NCBI RefSeq assembly: GCF_009727055.1
Contig: NC_052357.1
Coordinates: forward strand, 18,797,005 to 18,861,004
DNA from: Benincasa hispida
Taxonomy: Eukaryota > Streptophyta > Magnoliopsida > Cucurbitales > Cucurbitaceae
Reading direction: 5' to 3'
Length of the DNA stretch: 64,000 nt
Shown here: positions 22,800 through 34,840 of the stretch, piece after piece
Position numbering within the stretch: position 1 is the first letter of the stretch
How the letters are laid out: each line of letters begins with the position of its first letter
The notes under the pieces: generated by a model
Databases searched by the model: none
Seen by the model: the letters and a program-made list of their open reading frames with translations, nothing else
What the model was told of the DNA's origin: nothing
Translations under genes and position numbers: made by a program

Positions 22800-22933
22800 A
22801 TCTAGGGCAAGTGGGAGATGTGTAATGGGTATATGGATGCCCTAGTTTATTGTATTTATTTTCCATAATCCTGCCTTTTGGATTATGATATTATGTACAA
22901 CTCATTGACTAGACTTTTAGTTCAAGTGGGAGT
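22800..22933 (+). other. Two polypurine tracts before the LTR
   Basis: Tracts of type caagtgggag at about 22,808-22,818 and 22,924-22,933, about 116 bp apart, with the LTR starting directly after the second. The same pair is seen at 7.8-7.9, 25.36-25.45 and 29.0-29.15 kb. Confidence 0.78.
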
Positions 22934-24640
22934 TGGGTTTTATGCCCTAAAACTCGTAGATAGTAAACACTACTAATTGACTGTCATCAATAAAGAGTTA
23001 TAGATGTTAATTCAATAAATGTTATTGTGTTGTTTTCTATTTTGTCTTAATAGCCCTAATCTAATAGATTAACATCCAAGGTTTCCTTATGAATCTTGTA
23101 CTATATGTGGAGACATAGAGGGATTAATGTTCAAGATACAACCTAAAGAGTCTACAGTATAGGGATAAGGTTGGGTACCTTATCCTGGTGACACTAGGAT
23201 ACGACCCACTTTATATTTGATACAAACACAATGATCCAATGTGTTTGTATAGNATTGAGTTTGCGAAAGACCGGACCGTGAAATAATAACCACTAGATGT
23301 AACACCGTTAACTAGTTAGATTTCTATTTCAATGGGATGACCTAGGCAACTTAGTCTTAATCCTAAGTATATTATGAACTTCTGTTCACGAGTGATTGGC
23401 TCATCTCAATATGCCTACCATCTTGGGGACAAGACCGAGTAGGGAGCTGGTAACATAATAATACAAAATGGAATTCGCTCCTTCCTGTCTTCAGGATAAG
23501 TAGATGGGTGTTCCCTTAAGTGGTGTCTTCGAGATTTGAACATAGGACCCTACCCTCTCATTTGGCTCGAGAGGAGTTTCTGTTTATTGGTTGGACCATG
23601 AATAGGTTGTTAACTAGAGGAGCACTTGGACTTAAGGATTCAAAGATAACCCAAGAGTAAAACGGTAGACACAGAAATATATATATAGTGAGAAGAGTGT
23701 AGTTGTGAGACTTTAGTGGAGCGTACCACTGTTAACGAATATTGATTAACTTGGTTAATGAGTTTAGCCAATTAATCTCATATAGTTGGAGCTTCTGATC
23801 TACAAGTTCACCAGGTCCCCTTGTTAGCTCACTAAAGGATATTAAAGAAGGATGATTTGAATTGTTCAAATCAGTTAGTGGAAATTGTATATTAATATGA
23901 TTAATATGTAATTGATTATGAATGTGATCAATAATTCAAATTAAGTTTGAAAGAATAATTTGAATGAGATTCAAATAATTAATTCAAGTGAATTAGATTC
24001 AAAAAGACATAATTAATTAATAGAGAGGTGTTGCACATATACATATGATGTTTATATAAGTGTTATTTAATTAATTGTGCTAATTAATTAATTAAATATT
24101 ATTTAATTAATTGTACTCAAGGAAAAATTGGAAAATACTAGGAGAAGGGATTGACTCTTCTTTATATAAAGTCTTCCTTATGGCTCTTTTGGGAACACGC
24201 AGAACACAATAGAATTGCAAACATTCAAAAAGTTTTCCTATCTACTCATCCAAAAAGTTTTCCTAAGCCACAAAAGAAATCTTATCTACTCATCCAAAAA
24301 GTTTTCTTCCCCACCCTCTTCCAATAGTTGGATACCACCTATCCTTCTATTATAATCTTTGAGAATAACAAGGTTACTCTCGTGGTCGTGTTCAAGATTG
24401 TTCGAGGAAACAAACATGTTCAAGATCATTGGAGGAGACATTCGTTGGAATATCGAGAGGATCATTTTAGGAGCTTGGGAATCTACAAAGGTAAGAATGG
24501 TTCTATCCTTTCCCTATAACATGCTATTTACATGTTTGTTCTACGTATATTCTGTTTAGTTTACTATTTTTATTTATGTGAAATCGATTTGCGGGATACA
24601 AGACATTCATAACGATTCTGTTGTGGGATTCAATCCTTCA
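22934..24640 (+). repeat. 3' LTR of a plus-strand copia element
   Basis: It begins tgggttttatgccctaaaac directly after the purine tract and ends caatccttca at 24,640. It belongs to the sub-family of the minus-strand LTRs at 27,024-29,000 and 37,584-39,686, not to the one at 11,055, so the two plus-strand LTRs do not form a pair. It contains a one-base gap (N at 23,253). Pol sequence of a second copia copy resumes at 24,646. The small frames at 24,328-24,559 are chance. Confidence 0.85.
23253..23253. other. Assembly gap base (N)
   Basis: Single N inside an LTR. Compared with related LTRs (e.g. 28,640-28,700), sequence is missing around this point, so the N probably stands for a collapsed gap of unknown size. 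Confidence 0.95.
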
Positions 24641-24645
24641 CTAAG

Positions 24646-25350
24646 ATACTTCAAGAAGTTAAGAAAATGAGTTAGATTTTCTATGCATCTACAGTAGATA
24701 GTCTTATGTATGCCATGCTGTGTACTAGGCCCGACATCTCCCATGCATTGGGAGTGGTAAAAAGATATCAATCCAATCTAGGATTTAATAATTGGACATC
24801 AATAAAACTATTCTCAAGTATCTTAGAAGAATGAGAAACTATTTACTTGTGTATGGTGCTGAGGATTTGATCTTTACAGGATACATTGATTTTGATTTTC
24901 AGACTGATAAGGATTCTAGGAAATCCACATCAAGATCAGTGTTTACTCTAAATGGAGGGGCTATAGTATGGCGTAGCATTAAGTAAGGATGTAATGCGGA
25001 TTCCATTATGGAGGTAGAATATATAGCTGCTTGTGAAACTGCTAAACAAGCTGTCTGGCTCAGAAAATTCCTGATGGATTTGGAAGTCGTTCAAAAAATT
25101 ACCTTGCCCATTACCCTTTATTGCGATAATAATGGTGCTATAGCAAATTCCAAGGAGCCTCTAAGTGACAAACGAAGAAAACATATTGAGCGCAAATATC
25201 ATATCATTAGGGAGATTGTGCAATGAGGAGATGTGATCGTCAGAAAGATCACTTCAAAGCACAGTGTTGCTGATCCATTTACAAAGGCTCTCACGGCTAA
25301 AGTTTTTTAGGGTCACTTGGAAAGTCTGGGTCTACAGGATATGAGTCATT
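24646..25350 (+). pseudogene. copia RT end and RNase H of a second copy
   Basis: Starting mid-domain with QEVKKM and SLMYAMLCTRPDISHALGVV, then frame 24,792-24,986 (ILKYLRRMRNYLLVYGAEDLIFTGYIDFDFQTDKDSRKST) and 25,008-25,226 (MEVEYIAACETAKQAVWLRKF, TLYCDNNGAIANS, RRKHIERKYH). A stop interrupts at 24,985, and the stop at 25,224 and one near 25,308 follow. The RNase H aspartate in the family TDSD motif is changed (IDFDF). The 5' part of this pol is missing because the preceding LTR ends just 5 bp upstream. It belongs to the element whose 3' LTR starts at 25,456. Confidence 0.88.
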
Positions 25351-25359
25351 TAATCTAGG

Positions 25360-25455
25360 GAAAGTGGGAGATTTTATTGGGTATATTGTATAGCCTAGTT
25401 TATTGTATTGTATTTGATACTGTACAACCCACTCACTTTAGAACAAGTGGGATAT
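25360..25455 (+). other. Two polypurine tracts
   Basis: Tracts aaagtgggaga at about 25,361-25,371 and acaagtgggat at about 25,443-25,453, just after the RNase H remnant and just before the LTR. Confidence 0.72.
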
Positions 25456-27023
25456 TTTTGGATTTAGTATCCTAAATCTCATATATCTTATAGTTTGTAT
25501 TTTAAAAGAACAAATTATTTATTTAATAAAATAAGAGGTATTTTATTTGACATTCAAACTGTATTAATTCAATCCAATAAACTAAGATCCAAGGTTATAT
25601 GATGTCACTTGAACAGGATGTGGTAGACATACAATTTTCATGTTCAAGTTATAACCTAAAAGGTCTACAGTAAATGGATAAGGTTGGGTGCCTAATCCTG
25701 AAAACACTGTAGATACGACTTACTTTGTAATTGCTACATGAGTCGTAAATGTTACAGACAATATGAGCCATATTGTTCATGTTGAGACATGTGAGTGGAG
25801 ATATCCTGTATAAAGAGTTTATACAAGATCAGACCACGAAATGATTGGTTTCTCTTTATAACACCGTTACTTGAAGAAATCAACATTTCACTAGGATGAC
25901 CATAGGTGATTTGACATTAATCCTATTGAGTTGTGAACTCCTTTCTATGAGAGCAATCCTTTGATCTATATGGGTGATAGTGGCCAAGTTAGCCGACTCA
26001 TTAAGCCTGCCATTTTAGAGATTTTTCCGAGTAAGGAGCTGGGAACACATCTACACAAGAAGAAATTCATTCCTTCCCAATCACAGGGAAAATAGATAAA
26101 TTGTTCCTTTACCAGCTAATTTCGGGTCTTGAACAATGCGGCCTCAACCTCTCACTGGCTCGAGAGGTGTTAGTTTATAGTTGGACTATAAACTTTTTTT
26201 TCATTAGAGAAATTAGTGGTTCTTAAGGAGTTAGATGTAATAGGGGTAAAACAGTATTTTAACCCAACTATAGTTATGAGCAATTTGTGAAAGGTTGACT
26301 CACTATTGATTGGTTATATCCATGGATAAAGAAATACATTTACAGTACAAAGAGTGCAACTATCGACCTTTAGTGTAGTGATCGGTAGTTAATAAATATT
26401 GATTAACTTTATTAAAGAGTTTAATTAATTAATCTCATATCACTGGAGCTTCTAATCTGTAGGTTCATAAGGTCCTCATATTAGCTCGCTAAGGATAGTA
26501 ATGAGAATGATTTGAATTGTTCAAATTACTTAAAAGGAATTCTATATTAATGATTAATATATAGTGTATTCTGATACATTATAAAATATGGTTAATTATA
26601 GATATGATCTATTATCCAAACTAAATAAGAGTGGTATATTTGAATGAGATTCAAATATTAAATTCATATAAATTGAATTTATATAGAATTATAGTACAAC
26701 AGAGATGTATGCATGTAAATATATGATATTTATATATTAATTAATTAAGTCTACCTTAAATATGATTTATTATATAGTTATTTAATTTATATGTTAATTG
26801 ATTAATTATTAATGAATTAATCAATTAACAAATGATGGAGAGTGGGGGTTACCCTCTCCCTATAAATATATCATTATAAACCATTTAGGGTAAGGATTTT
26901 ATTTGGTAAAAGAAAACCTAGCCTCCACTCTCCTATTCTCTCTATTCTCTTCAAAGCATTCCCTCTTCCAAGGTGTTAGAGCCCACACACCTAGCTCCTT
27001 GGAATCCTAGGGCATAACCGGGA
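25456..27023 (+). repeat. 3' LTR of plus-strand copia element, left part
   Basis: It follows the purine tract and matches the LTR at 11,055 closely over the first 500 bp. It breaks off at 27,023 where a minus-strand element is inserted. The rest (39,692-39,936) lies on the other side of that insertion. The sequence just before the break, 'ccacacacctagctccttgg', is typical of the 3' third of the LTR. Confidence 0.82.
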
Positions 27024-27544
27024 TGCAGGAATTAAAGCCCCGCGCAACGGAAGAAATTAGATCTAACTCTAATTTAGTATCAAACAAAATAGCATTGGAA
27101 AATAAATCTAGGCTAAACATACATTTTCAACAAAATAAAGAAAAGAAAAAAAATATACCTGGTTGAAAAAACTCTAGAGGATATCAACGACACTCCAAAA
27201 ACAAAAGTCTTCACCAGTATCCTCTATTGGGTTTTCTGAGGTGGGATAGTGGGATCCTTTTTCTTCGTTTGGGAGAAAAAAAATTCATTTAAGAGAGAAC
27301 TCTTACCAATTGAGAGATTTTTTTCTTTTTTTTTTTTTGTTAAAAACTATACTTTTTGCGTGAGAGTCAGAGAGAGAAGGAGAAAATTAGGGAGAATACA
27401 CCCTCTCCCCATAAAAAATGTAACTCCCCAACGTGGGAAGTCACCTAATTTTTTTTATTTAACTTTATTTATTATTATAATTCTTAATTAAAATAAACAA
27501 ATTTAATTTTAATTTATTTTAAATAATTAAATAATAATAAATAT

Positions 27545-27573
27545 ATTTAATTTAATTTAATTTAATTTAATTT
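27545..27573. repeat. Pentanucleotide microsatellite (AATTT)n
   Basis: About five to six uninterrupted aattt units inside the LTR. The partner LTR has only a degenerate version near 38,080. Confidence 0.85.
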
Positions 27574-27640
27574 ATTAAAAATAAATTAAATAATTATTAA
27601 TTGATCAAATTTATTAATAATAATTAAATATCTCATATAT

Positions 27641-27641
27641 N
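27641..27641. other. Assembly gap base (N)
   Basis: Single N. The partner LTR has about 45 extra bases at the matching place (38,180-38,225), so sequence is missing here. Confidence 0.95.
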
Positions 27642-29000
27642 CTCACATAACCTATTTTTTCAATTCAATTAATTTAATCAAATCATATTTAATTAAATAT
27701 AATTAAATTAAAATAATTAATTCTCCAATTAATTAATCATTAAATTAAATATCACATATTTAATTTAACCTTATAATTGAATCACGTTCAATTATCTTTT
27801 TCTCATATGATCTATAGTTTTAACGTGCATCTTATGCGTATTATTTTTAACCTATAGTTTTAATATGAAATTCATTCATATTATATTTAATATTTGAAAT
27901 CTTTCAAATATATAATTCTTCCACAAAATAATTTTTAAATCAAATTCAAAAATAAATTTATATCATAAAGTTTAATTAAATTATAAACTTTATATTATAA
28001 TGTATCAACATACATTATATTATTTTCCATTAATTAATTTTCACAATTCAAATTACATTAATTTCCTCAATACCCTTTTCTGAACTACCAGTGGGACCTA
28101 ATGGACCTACAGATCAGAAGCTCCAATGATATGAGATTAATTGGCTAAACTCTTAACTGAGTTATTCAATATTCATTAACTATGGGTACACTTCACTATA
28201 GACTCACAGTTGCACTCTTCTCATTGTATATATATTACTATGTCCACGAATATGGACCAATAACAGCAAGTTCGTCCTTCACGAGTGTTCGTAACACAAG
28301 CTGGGTTAAATTACCATTTTACCCTTGGGTTACTTCTACATCCTTAAGTACCAATGTTCCTCTAATGAACAATCTAAAGCAGGAAAAGAGTGAGTTCCAT
28401 CTTATAAAATTACGTTCCTAATTATCCACTCGGTTTTGTCCTTAAAATGGTAGGCCTATTGAGTCGGCGTGCCAACCATTCTCACCCATACAAATCAAAG
28501 GACAATGCCTTATGAACAGGAATTCATAACTCACTCAGGATTGAGACTAAGTTGCCTAGGTCATCATAGTGAAATAAAAACCTAACTAGTCAACGGTGTT
28601 ACAACTAGGGGTTACTATTTCGCGGTCCGGTCTCATGCAAACTCATTGCATGGGATACCCACTCTCACATGTCTCCTACACGAATACATTGGATCATTGT
28701 GTTTGTATCAAATACAAAGTAGGCCATATCCATAGTGTTACAGGATAAGGTACTCTACCTTATCCTGATACTAAAGACCCTTTAGGTTGTATCTTGAATA
28801 GAGATCCCCATATGTCTCCACATACAGCTCAAGACTCATACAACAACCCAAGATGTTAGTTTATTAGATTAGAGTTATTTAGACATGATTAACATAATAT
28901 AAACAATAACGCTTTATTGAAAAACATCAATAATAATTTATTAAAGAACAGTCAAAAGTTACATTTACTATCTACGAGTTTTAGGGCATAAAACTCAATA

Positions 29001-29168
29001 AACTCCCATTTTAACTAAAACTCTAGTTAGTGGGATATATATAAAATTAATCCAAAGCTGGAAATGTCAAATGTATAATGTACATTACATGGAATGTAAA
29101 TATAGAAATACAATAAACTAAGGCATCCTTACAACTATTACACATCTCCCACTTGCCCTAGTTTATAT
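29001..29168 (-). other. 3' tail of the minus-strand element with two purine tracts
   Basis: On the minus strand the purine tracts gggagtt at the LTR edge and gcaagtgggaga at about 29,157-29,146 bracket the short 3' non-coding tail. The tail ends where a plus-strand LTR starts at 29,169; no RNase H sequence remains. Confidence 0.75.
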
Positions 29169-32100
29169 TGTTGGGATTGGTGTCCTAATTCACCTAGAGT
29201 CTCGTTGTTTGTAATTGATGCTTGATTTTATGAAGTGGAAATGTGGATGATATGCGTTGATGAAATTACGTTGTGCACTCAAGTTTTCCCAACGAAATCC
29301 AAGTGTAAATTCCTCTGAGTTTCCTGATAAGTCCAGGGTCGAACACAGGGACTTGTGAAAACAGATTGCGTTGGTCATTTTTATGAAAACCTTGCAGTAA
29401 CCGAGTAAATAAATTGTTGGTTTGTTGTTGATTGCGTTAACGAGAAAATAAACAAATTCGGCAAATTTGAGAAAAGGCAGTTGTGTGATAGATACAATGA
29501 GTAAGCGATGAACGGGTTGAGAAAATCTTTAGCTAGTGTTACTTAGGAATGTGTCAGACTATGCGATCATGTTACAACCATATACAGCAAGTCATTTCCC
29601 AATGTAAATGCGATGCTCCTAAGTTTAGGACGTATTTGTTGAATGCAAAAGTGTCCATAGAGCTTATTCTCAAGTCTCTACTCTTGTCGTATGCGATGAT
29701 ATAAAATGCATGAAAGCAAGGTGACCGCATACAATCATATCCTATCTTTAGGATACATACGATGCGTTAATAACAAATAGTACTCATTCCTAAGCGCCTA
29801 TCTCTTGTATTATGTGTTCTAATCTGATTCTCTCGAGCCTAGATTCTAACCTGACCTTCCCAAGTCTAGATCCTGTCCTTAGACTACCTTCCCGAGTATC
29901 TCTAATGGACGAATGAAGCATACATAATACAAGATAATCGCAAAGAATGAAGATTCCCTAGTTATGCTAGCTAAATGTTTCTCAACCCATTCAACTGGTT
30001 TAGTTACTCATGCATGAATAACAGAGAGTGAACAAATATAGAGAAGGAAATTCCATTTTTATAAATGAGTTGAGTACAAAATGACAATGGAAGTTAAGAG
30101 TAGAGAGCCTGGTAGCAATTCCTTGCTGACCGAGACTTCTACACTGAAATCTCTATTCTGTTCTAAAGATGTTCCCACTTCCACTGGCGTCGGCCCTTTC
30201 TCTTCCCTTGAAGCTTCTGACGCTCTCCCAAGCGTACTGAAACGATCTGCCGGCACAACCTCCTTCCTCGCTTCCGCATTAAAATGAAAGAAAACTAAGA
30301 ACAAAGACATATGAACTAAGGAATGTGAACTGATCTACTCGTTAACCCCTCATCTGAAGAATGCCCTTGGTATTTATAGAGCATCCATGGAGAAAGGCGG
30401 CTTATCTCTCATGGTTATACAAATGGGACGGCTTTAATTCTGACTGATGCGCTGAATAATTGTCATCGAAAAGCTGAATGTACTTTGTGACCGTATTGGA
30501 TGTCAACTTAATTCGGATTTGACTGTCATCAGCTTTCTATCCAATCGTGCTTAATTAGCCTTTCACTAGATGCGCCCACCATGTTGCGCTGACCAAGTTG
30601 CGGTGATCCTTCTCGGGCGAATGTTTACAAGCACGATCAATGCAAAGCCTTGTGTTGAAGTTGCGTTCGACCAATGATTTCCTATGATCGTAATTCTTGC
30701 ATTGCATTAACGCATATTCTGCACAAAAATACAAAAATCAACAGCTCTAATGCGATGAACGCATGTGACCGTAATATTATGAAAATGATGCTTAATGGAC
30801 GCAAGTTAACATATTTCATCAACGCAATCCAACATTGTTTAAGAACTTAGCACTATGATAATGTGCATTTATGCCCGTTATCAGTAATTTATACACATTG
30901 TTTATGAATAAAATAAGATTTATTTCATACTAGCATTTACTCATATCCAATAAACAAAACTCCATGGTTATTGTATGTAAACTTAAGCATGTATATGAGA
31001 TATACAAGTGGATCATGCCTTAAGTAATAACCTAAATAGGTTTGTAGTATAAGGATTAAGAAGGGATACCTGATCCTAGTGACACTACGAATACGGCCTG
31101 CTTTTTAGAGGTTCGCAAGTGTTGTTAACTACTACAGATGGTAGATTCTAACCATTCATGTAGAGACATGCGAGCAGGGGTATCCTATACAAAGAGTTTG
31201 TATAAAATCGGACCACGAGATGATTCATCTTTGTATATAACGTTGTTGATACTCGAGACTTACATCTCACCTAAACGACCATAGGTGACATGACCTCAAT
31301 CCTGAGTGTTTTAGAAACTCCTGCCTTTGAGGGCGATCCTTTGATTAGTATGGGTGAAAGTGGCCAGATTGCCAACTCAACATGCTTATCTTTTTGAGGA
31401 CTTGTCTGATTTGGGAGCTGGAAACTCAGTTACACAAGATGGAATTCATTCCTTCCCCGAAGCAGAGGTAAGTAGATAGATTGCTCCCTTAAGGGCTGAT
31501 TCTGGGGCTTGAACATAGTGGCCACAACTTCTCTTTGGAAGAGAGGACTCAGTCATAGTAGGACTATGACTTATGTTCATTATAGGGATCAGTGGTACTT
31601 AAGGAGTTAGATGTAACTACAAGGGCATAATGGTTATTGGCCGAGCTGTACTTACGAGCGATCTGTGAAGCGTTGTCACACTGTTGATTGGTTAAGATGG
31701 ACACATAATATATTTTTAGTAAGGAGAGTTCAGCTGTCGGCCTTTAGTGGAGTGCCTGATAGTTAACAGATGATGGATCCCGTGACTAAAAAGTTTAGTC
31801 AGTTATTCACATACTGTTTGAGCTTCGAGCTACAGGTCCATAAGGTCCCCTTGGTAGCTCGAGGATCAGTTCTTGGTGTTGATTTGAAATGTTCAAATTG
31901 ATAAGAGGTAATTCGATTATATATGATGTGATCAGTATGGTGTATGAGATACATTAAATGGAGGATTAATGTAAATGAGATTTACATTAAGGACCATGGA
32001 ATAGAAAAAGAGCTATGGTTTATATGTTTCATGAGATGAAATATTAAAACTATAGGTTATAAATATAGTATGGTAAGTTGGTTATCGTATATATTTATAA

Positions 32101-32940
32101 TAATATTAATTATTGGATAATTATCTCTTTTTCTCTAATAGCCAATTGAATGAGAGGTTATTGGTGGTTTCATGGTAACCGTGAGATAAAAGTAAAAATG
32201 TTTTCCTGAATTTAGTAAGATTTGCAAAAGTTTTTTATTTGAGAATTCCATTCTCGAAAATTACTCACGGAGAGGTTGTCAAGTAAATAAGATTTACTAA
32301 ACAACAGATTGGAGAGACTAGTCGATCGTGGAGTATTTCTACACGATAGACACTCAGCTGGTCGATGAGCTAAACGATCATGCAGCTTCAACTAAACGAT
32401 CGCATAGTGTTTATTAAACGATATGGCATCGTCCTATACGATAGGTTTTGACATCTCCCACTTGCTCAATCGTTTACACGATTGTTCTCTTCCGGTCTCA
32501 TCCTCTAACCAAGTCCACACAGAGTCCACACTCTGGATTCTCACACCGAGAATACCAAGGTAACCTTTGTGGTGGTGTCATATTCAATTCGACACTAGTC
32601 GAGGTTCTGTGGTGGCTGTTCGTTCCGTTCGTTGTTTTCGTGATCTAGGTGATCACTGTGTTTGGGTTCGCTATGATCGTGTAGTGTTGCGGTCGAAGTG
32701 TTCGAGCGATCATGTTGCAGTCTTGTTGGTTGTTTGAGCGTTCGTGATCAAGGAGTTGAAGATGAGTCTTCAAAGGTATGTTTGTTCTTCCCTTGATCTT
32801 AGTAAAGCATGCTGTAATTTCAGTTTTGCGCACAGCCTGTTGTTTCCATTTTGTGATTGTAATTGTGTTGTTCATATATGATTGAAATTTGGAACGATCA
32901 TTCCACTGCTCATGGAAATCCTCATGTTCGATTTTCTTCA
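29169..32940 (+). repeat. Plus-strand copia 5' LTR, split by a solo LTR
   Basis: It starts tgttgggattggtgtcctaa, ends gattttcttca, and is followed after 2 bp by the PBS. Without the inserted 1,668-bp LTR and one copy of the duplication it is about 2.1 kb. Its middle carries the shared LTR blocks. CGATCG-type words occur near its 3' end (32,325-32,480). Confidence 0.85.
29211..30888 (-). mobile_element. Solo LTR with perfect 5-bp target duplication
   Basis: The direct repeat gtaat (29,211-29,215 and 30,884-30,888) brackets 1,668 bp that begin tgatgc and end ttatca (TG...CA, with TGAT/ATCA inverted ends). The host LTR reads continuously across the insertion when compared with 51,556-51,640. 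A TATAAATA box on the minus strand (30,378-30,371) gives the orientation. There is no coding region: the opposed frames at 30,059-30,310 have no family resemblance. The same broad family occurs at 2.4-3.9 kb. Confidence 0.88.
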
Positions 32941-32942
32941 AT

Positions 32943-32955
32943 TGGTATCAGAGCC
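32943..32955 (+). other. Primer-binding site, tRNA-iMet type
   Basis: TGGTATCAGAGCC lies 2 bp after the LTR end at 32,940. Confidence 0.92.
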
Positions 32956-34840
32956 AAGTTGTTCTGATATTCCAAATTTCACTTCTGTTTTGAACTTCTT
33001 TTACAGTATGCATTACGTTTAATAGTTAAATGTATTTGTAGATGGCCTTGATGAATGTTTACGGGTTTAACTTCCGCTGTTTAACGCTTTCTTTCAATTA
33101 CAAAGTGTTAATTTGTAAGGGCCCCTATGTTTTTGGGCATAATTAACATGCAACCGAGTATGTAATTCAAAGTGTTTGAGTTAGTCAAATCATTCGTGAT
33201 GAAGTTTCGAAGCATGGAGATGCGGTTGTCAGTAAAGAAGAAGACCAAGCGTTGGTCGTGTCGTGTAGCCTCAGGTAAATGATCATTGGGATTTAAATAA
33301 ATGATCGTGTAGATTTTTCTATATGATCGTATAGTATTTAATAAACGATCGTTTAGCTAATCGTTTACTGTATCGCGCAGCGTTGGTTGCCCGATTGCGT
33401 GGACGCTAGAGGTAGACGATCGTAGTGGGAGCATATGATGCTCATCGTTTAGAAGAAGGCGCACGTTAAATGATCATGTAGTTAGCATGCTCATCACATA
33501 GTACTGACTACACAATCACGTGGTATTCGATACGAAGGCACTCGCTCAGCAATCGTTTAGACGATGGTGCTTCACCGCATCGTAGTCATTTAGATGATCA
33601 TATAAGGCTTGCGTTAGGCGGAGCGCGCTACACGATCGCGTACCTCGTGCTTCATCGTATAGTAAAAGGTACACAATCGTTGCTAAACGATCGTTTAGCT
33701 CTGGAAGCGTAGGTAAGCGATTGAGCAAAGTGTTTGTTCTTTTATGTAGACGATCACGGGAAGTTTACTACACGATCAGCAGAGACACACGTTGCTTCGC
33801 CCAGACGGTTCAAGACCTGGTTCATCTGTTTTAAATCGGAGACTCCTTTTTTTTTTAATAGTTAGCTTTTAGTTTTGAGGATTTGAGGCAATTTTTATCG
33901 GTTCATCAACATTTGTTTATTATACATGAGATGTATGGTGTTTATATGGCAAAGTGTTTGACATATAGATTTGAAACCCACCTTAGGTTGTACAATGATT
34001 CATGCATCAAGTATTATAAATGTTATAATATTGCATGATGAAATTACTTGAAAGCATGTGCATGCATCATAAAATATAAGAGTTATATTTGTGCATGCAG
34101 TAAGCACATTCATGCATCATCTTTATATTATAAGCATTATAGTATAAGGGTGTATGGAAGCATGTTTTGCTTGGTTCGTTGCCGTTTTATATAAGTGTTA
34201 TATAAAAAAGTAGCAATGAATGAACGATACATGGAGCATGACACTTAGGTTGTTTATAAAAGTTATGAATGCCTTGTATGTGTTAACTTTGCATTGTGAT
34301 TGATTTTGGTTGTTTCCATTATAAGTGTTATAAAGGAAATTAGAACTAAAATCGATAAGGAAAGAGTTGCATGCAGACTTAGGGTGAATTCATGTTTTAA
34401 GAGGGTTTTAAAATTGGATTGAGATAGACCTAAGTTCAAAGGTTCTAATGGGATTAGCAACCTAGTTTAATCTTTTACAATCGGTTCAATAGGATTAAAT
34501 TGATTAGCATAAAAGATTAAAATTGTATTAAATCTATCTACGAGGGACCTTTTGTCTAAGGTGGGTTCTGTCTAGGCTGGGGTACTTAAGCTGATGGAAA
34601 CGGAACACCCCTACTTGGGAATCTACCTAGAAAGGTGAATTAGATAGAATTTTTGCAAGTATGCGACAGTTGGTCAATGACTACGTTAAAGAGTTTAATG
34701 GATGATGACCAAAATTTGTTCAACTATCCAAGATAAAAGTTACTTTTAGGCAAACCTAAACAGTCACCTATTTAAAATTCTTAGCCGTGTTTTTTCTAAG
34801 TAAACTAAACCCTAGGTTATAAAATACTCAGTGGGAGGAA
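32956..34840 (+). other. copia untranslated leader with palindromes and hairpin array
   Basis: Non-coding. It contains, in order, a field of GATCG/CGATCG words (about 33,290-33,780), a short GGTTC tract (33,805-33,825), and between 34,012 and 34,333 an array of A/T hairpins with 3-nt loops: 34,012-34,030 (8-bp arms, loop atg), 34,072-34,090 (8-bp, gag), 34,124-34,146 (10-bp with one G:T, gca), 34,185-34,207 (10-bp, gtg) and 34,319-34,333 (6-bp, gtg). It ends at an abrupt junction with minus-strand gag near 34,840. The small frames within it are chance. Confidence 0.75.

Larger units (their letters stand above)
27024..29000 (-). repeat. 3' LTR of the 12.7-kb minus-strand element
   Basis: Ends tgcagg and tcaata; the family end is ccaaca, so the last CA is mutated. 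It aligns along its length with 37,584-39,686, but lacks about 130 bp near 28,375 and carries an N at 27,641. The frame 27,249-27,491 also occurs, changed, in the partner LTR and is not a gene. Confidence 0.85.

Noticed and set aside
30059..30310. Opposed frames of 83 and 68 codons
   Set aside because: They are inside a solo LTR delimited by a perfect TSD; no family resemblance.
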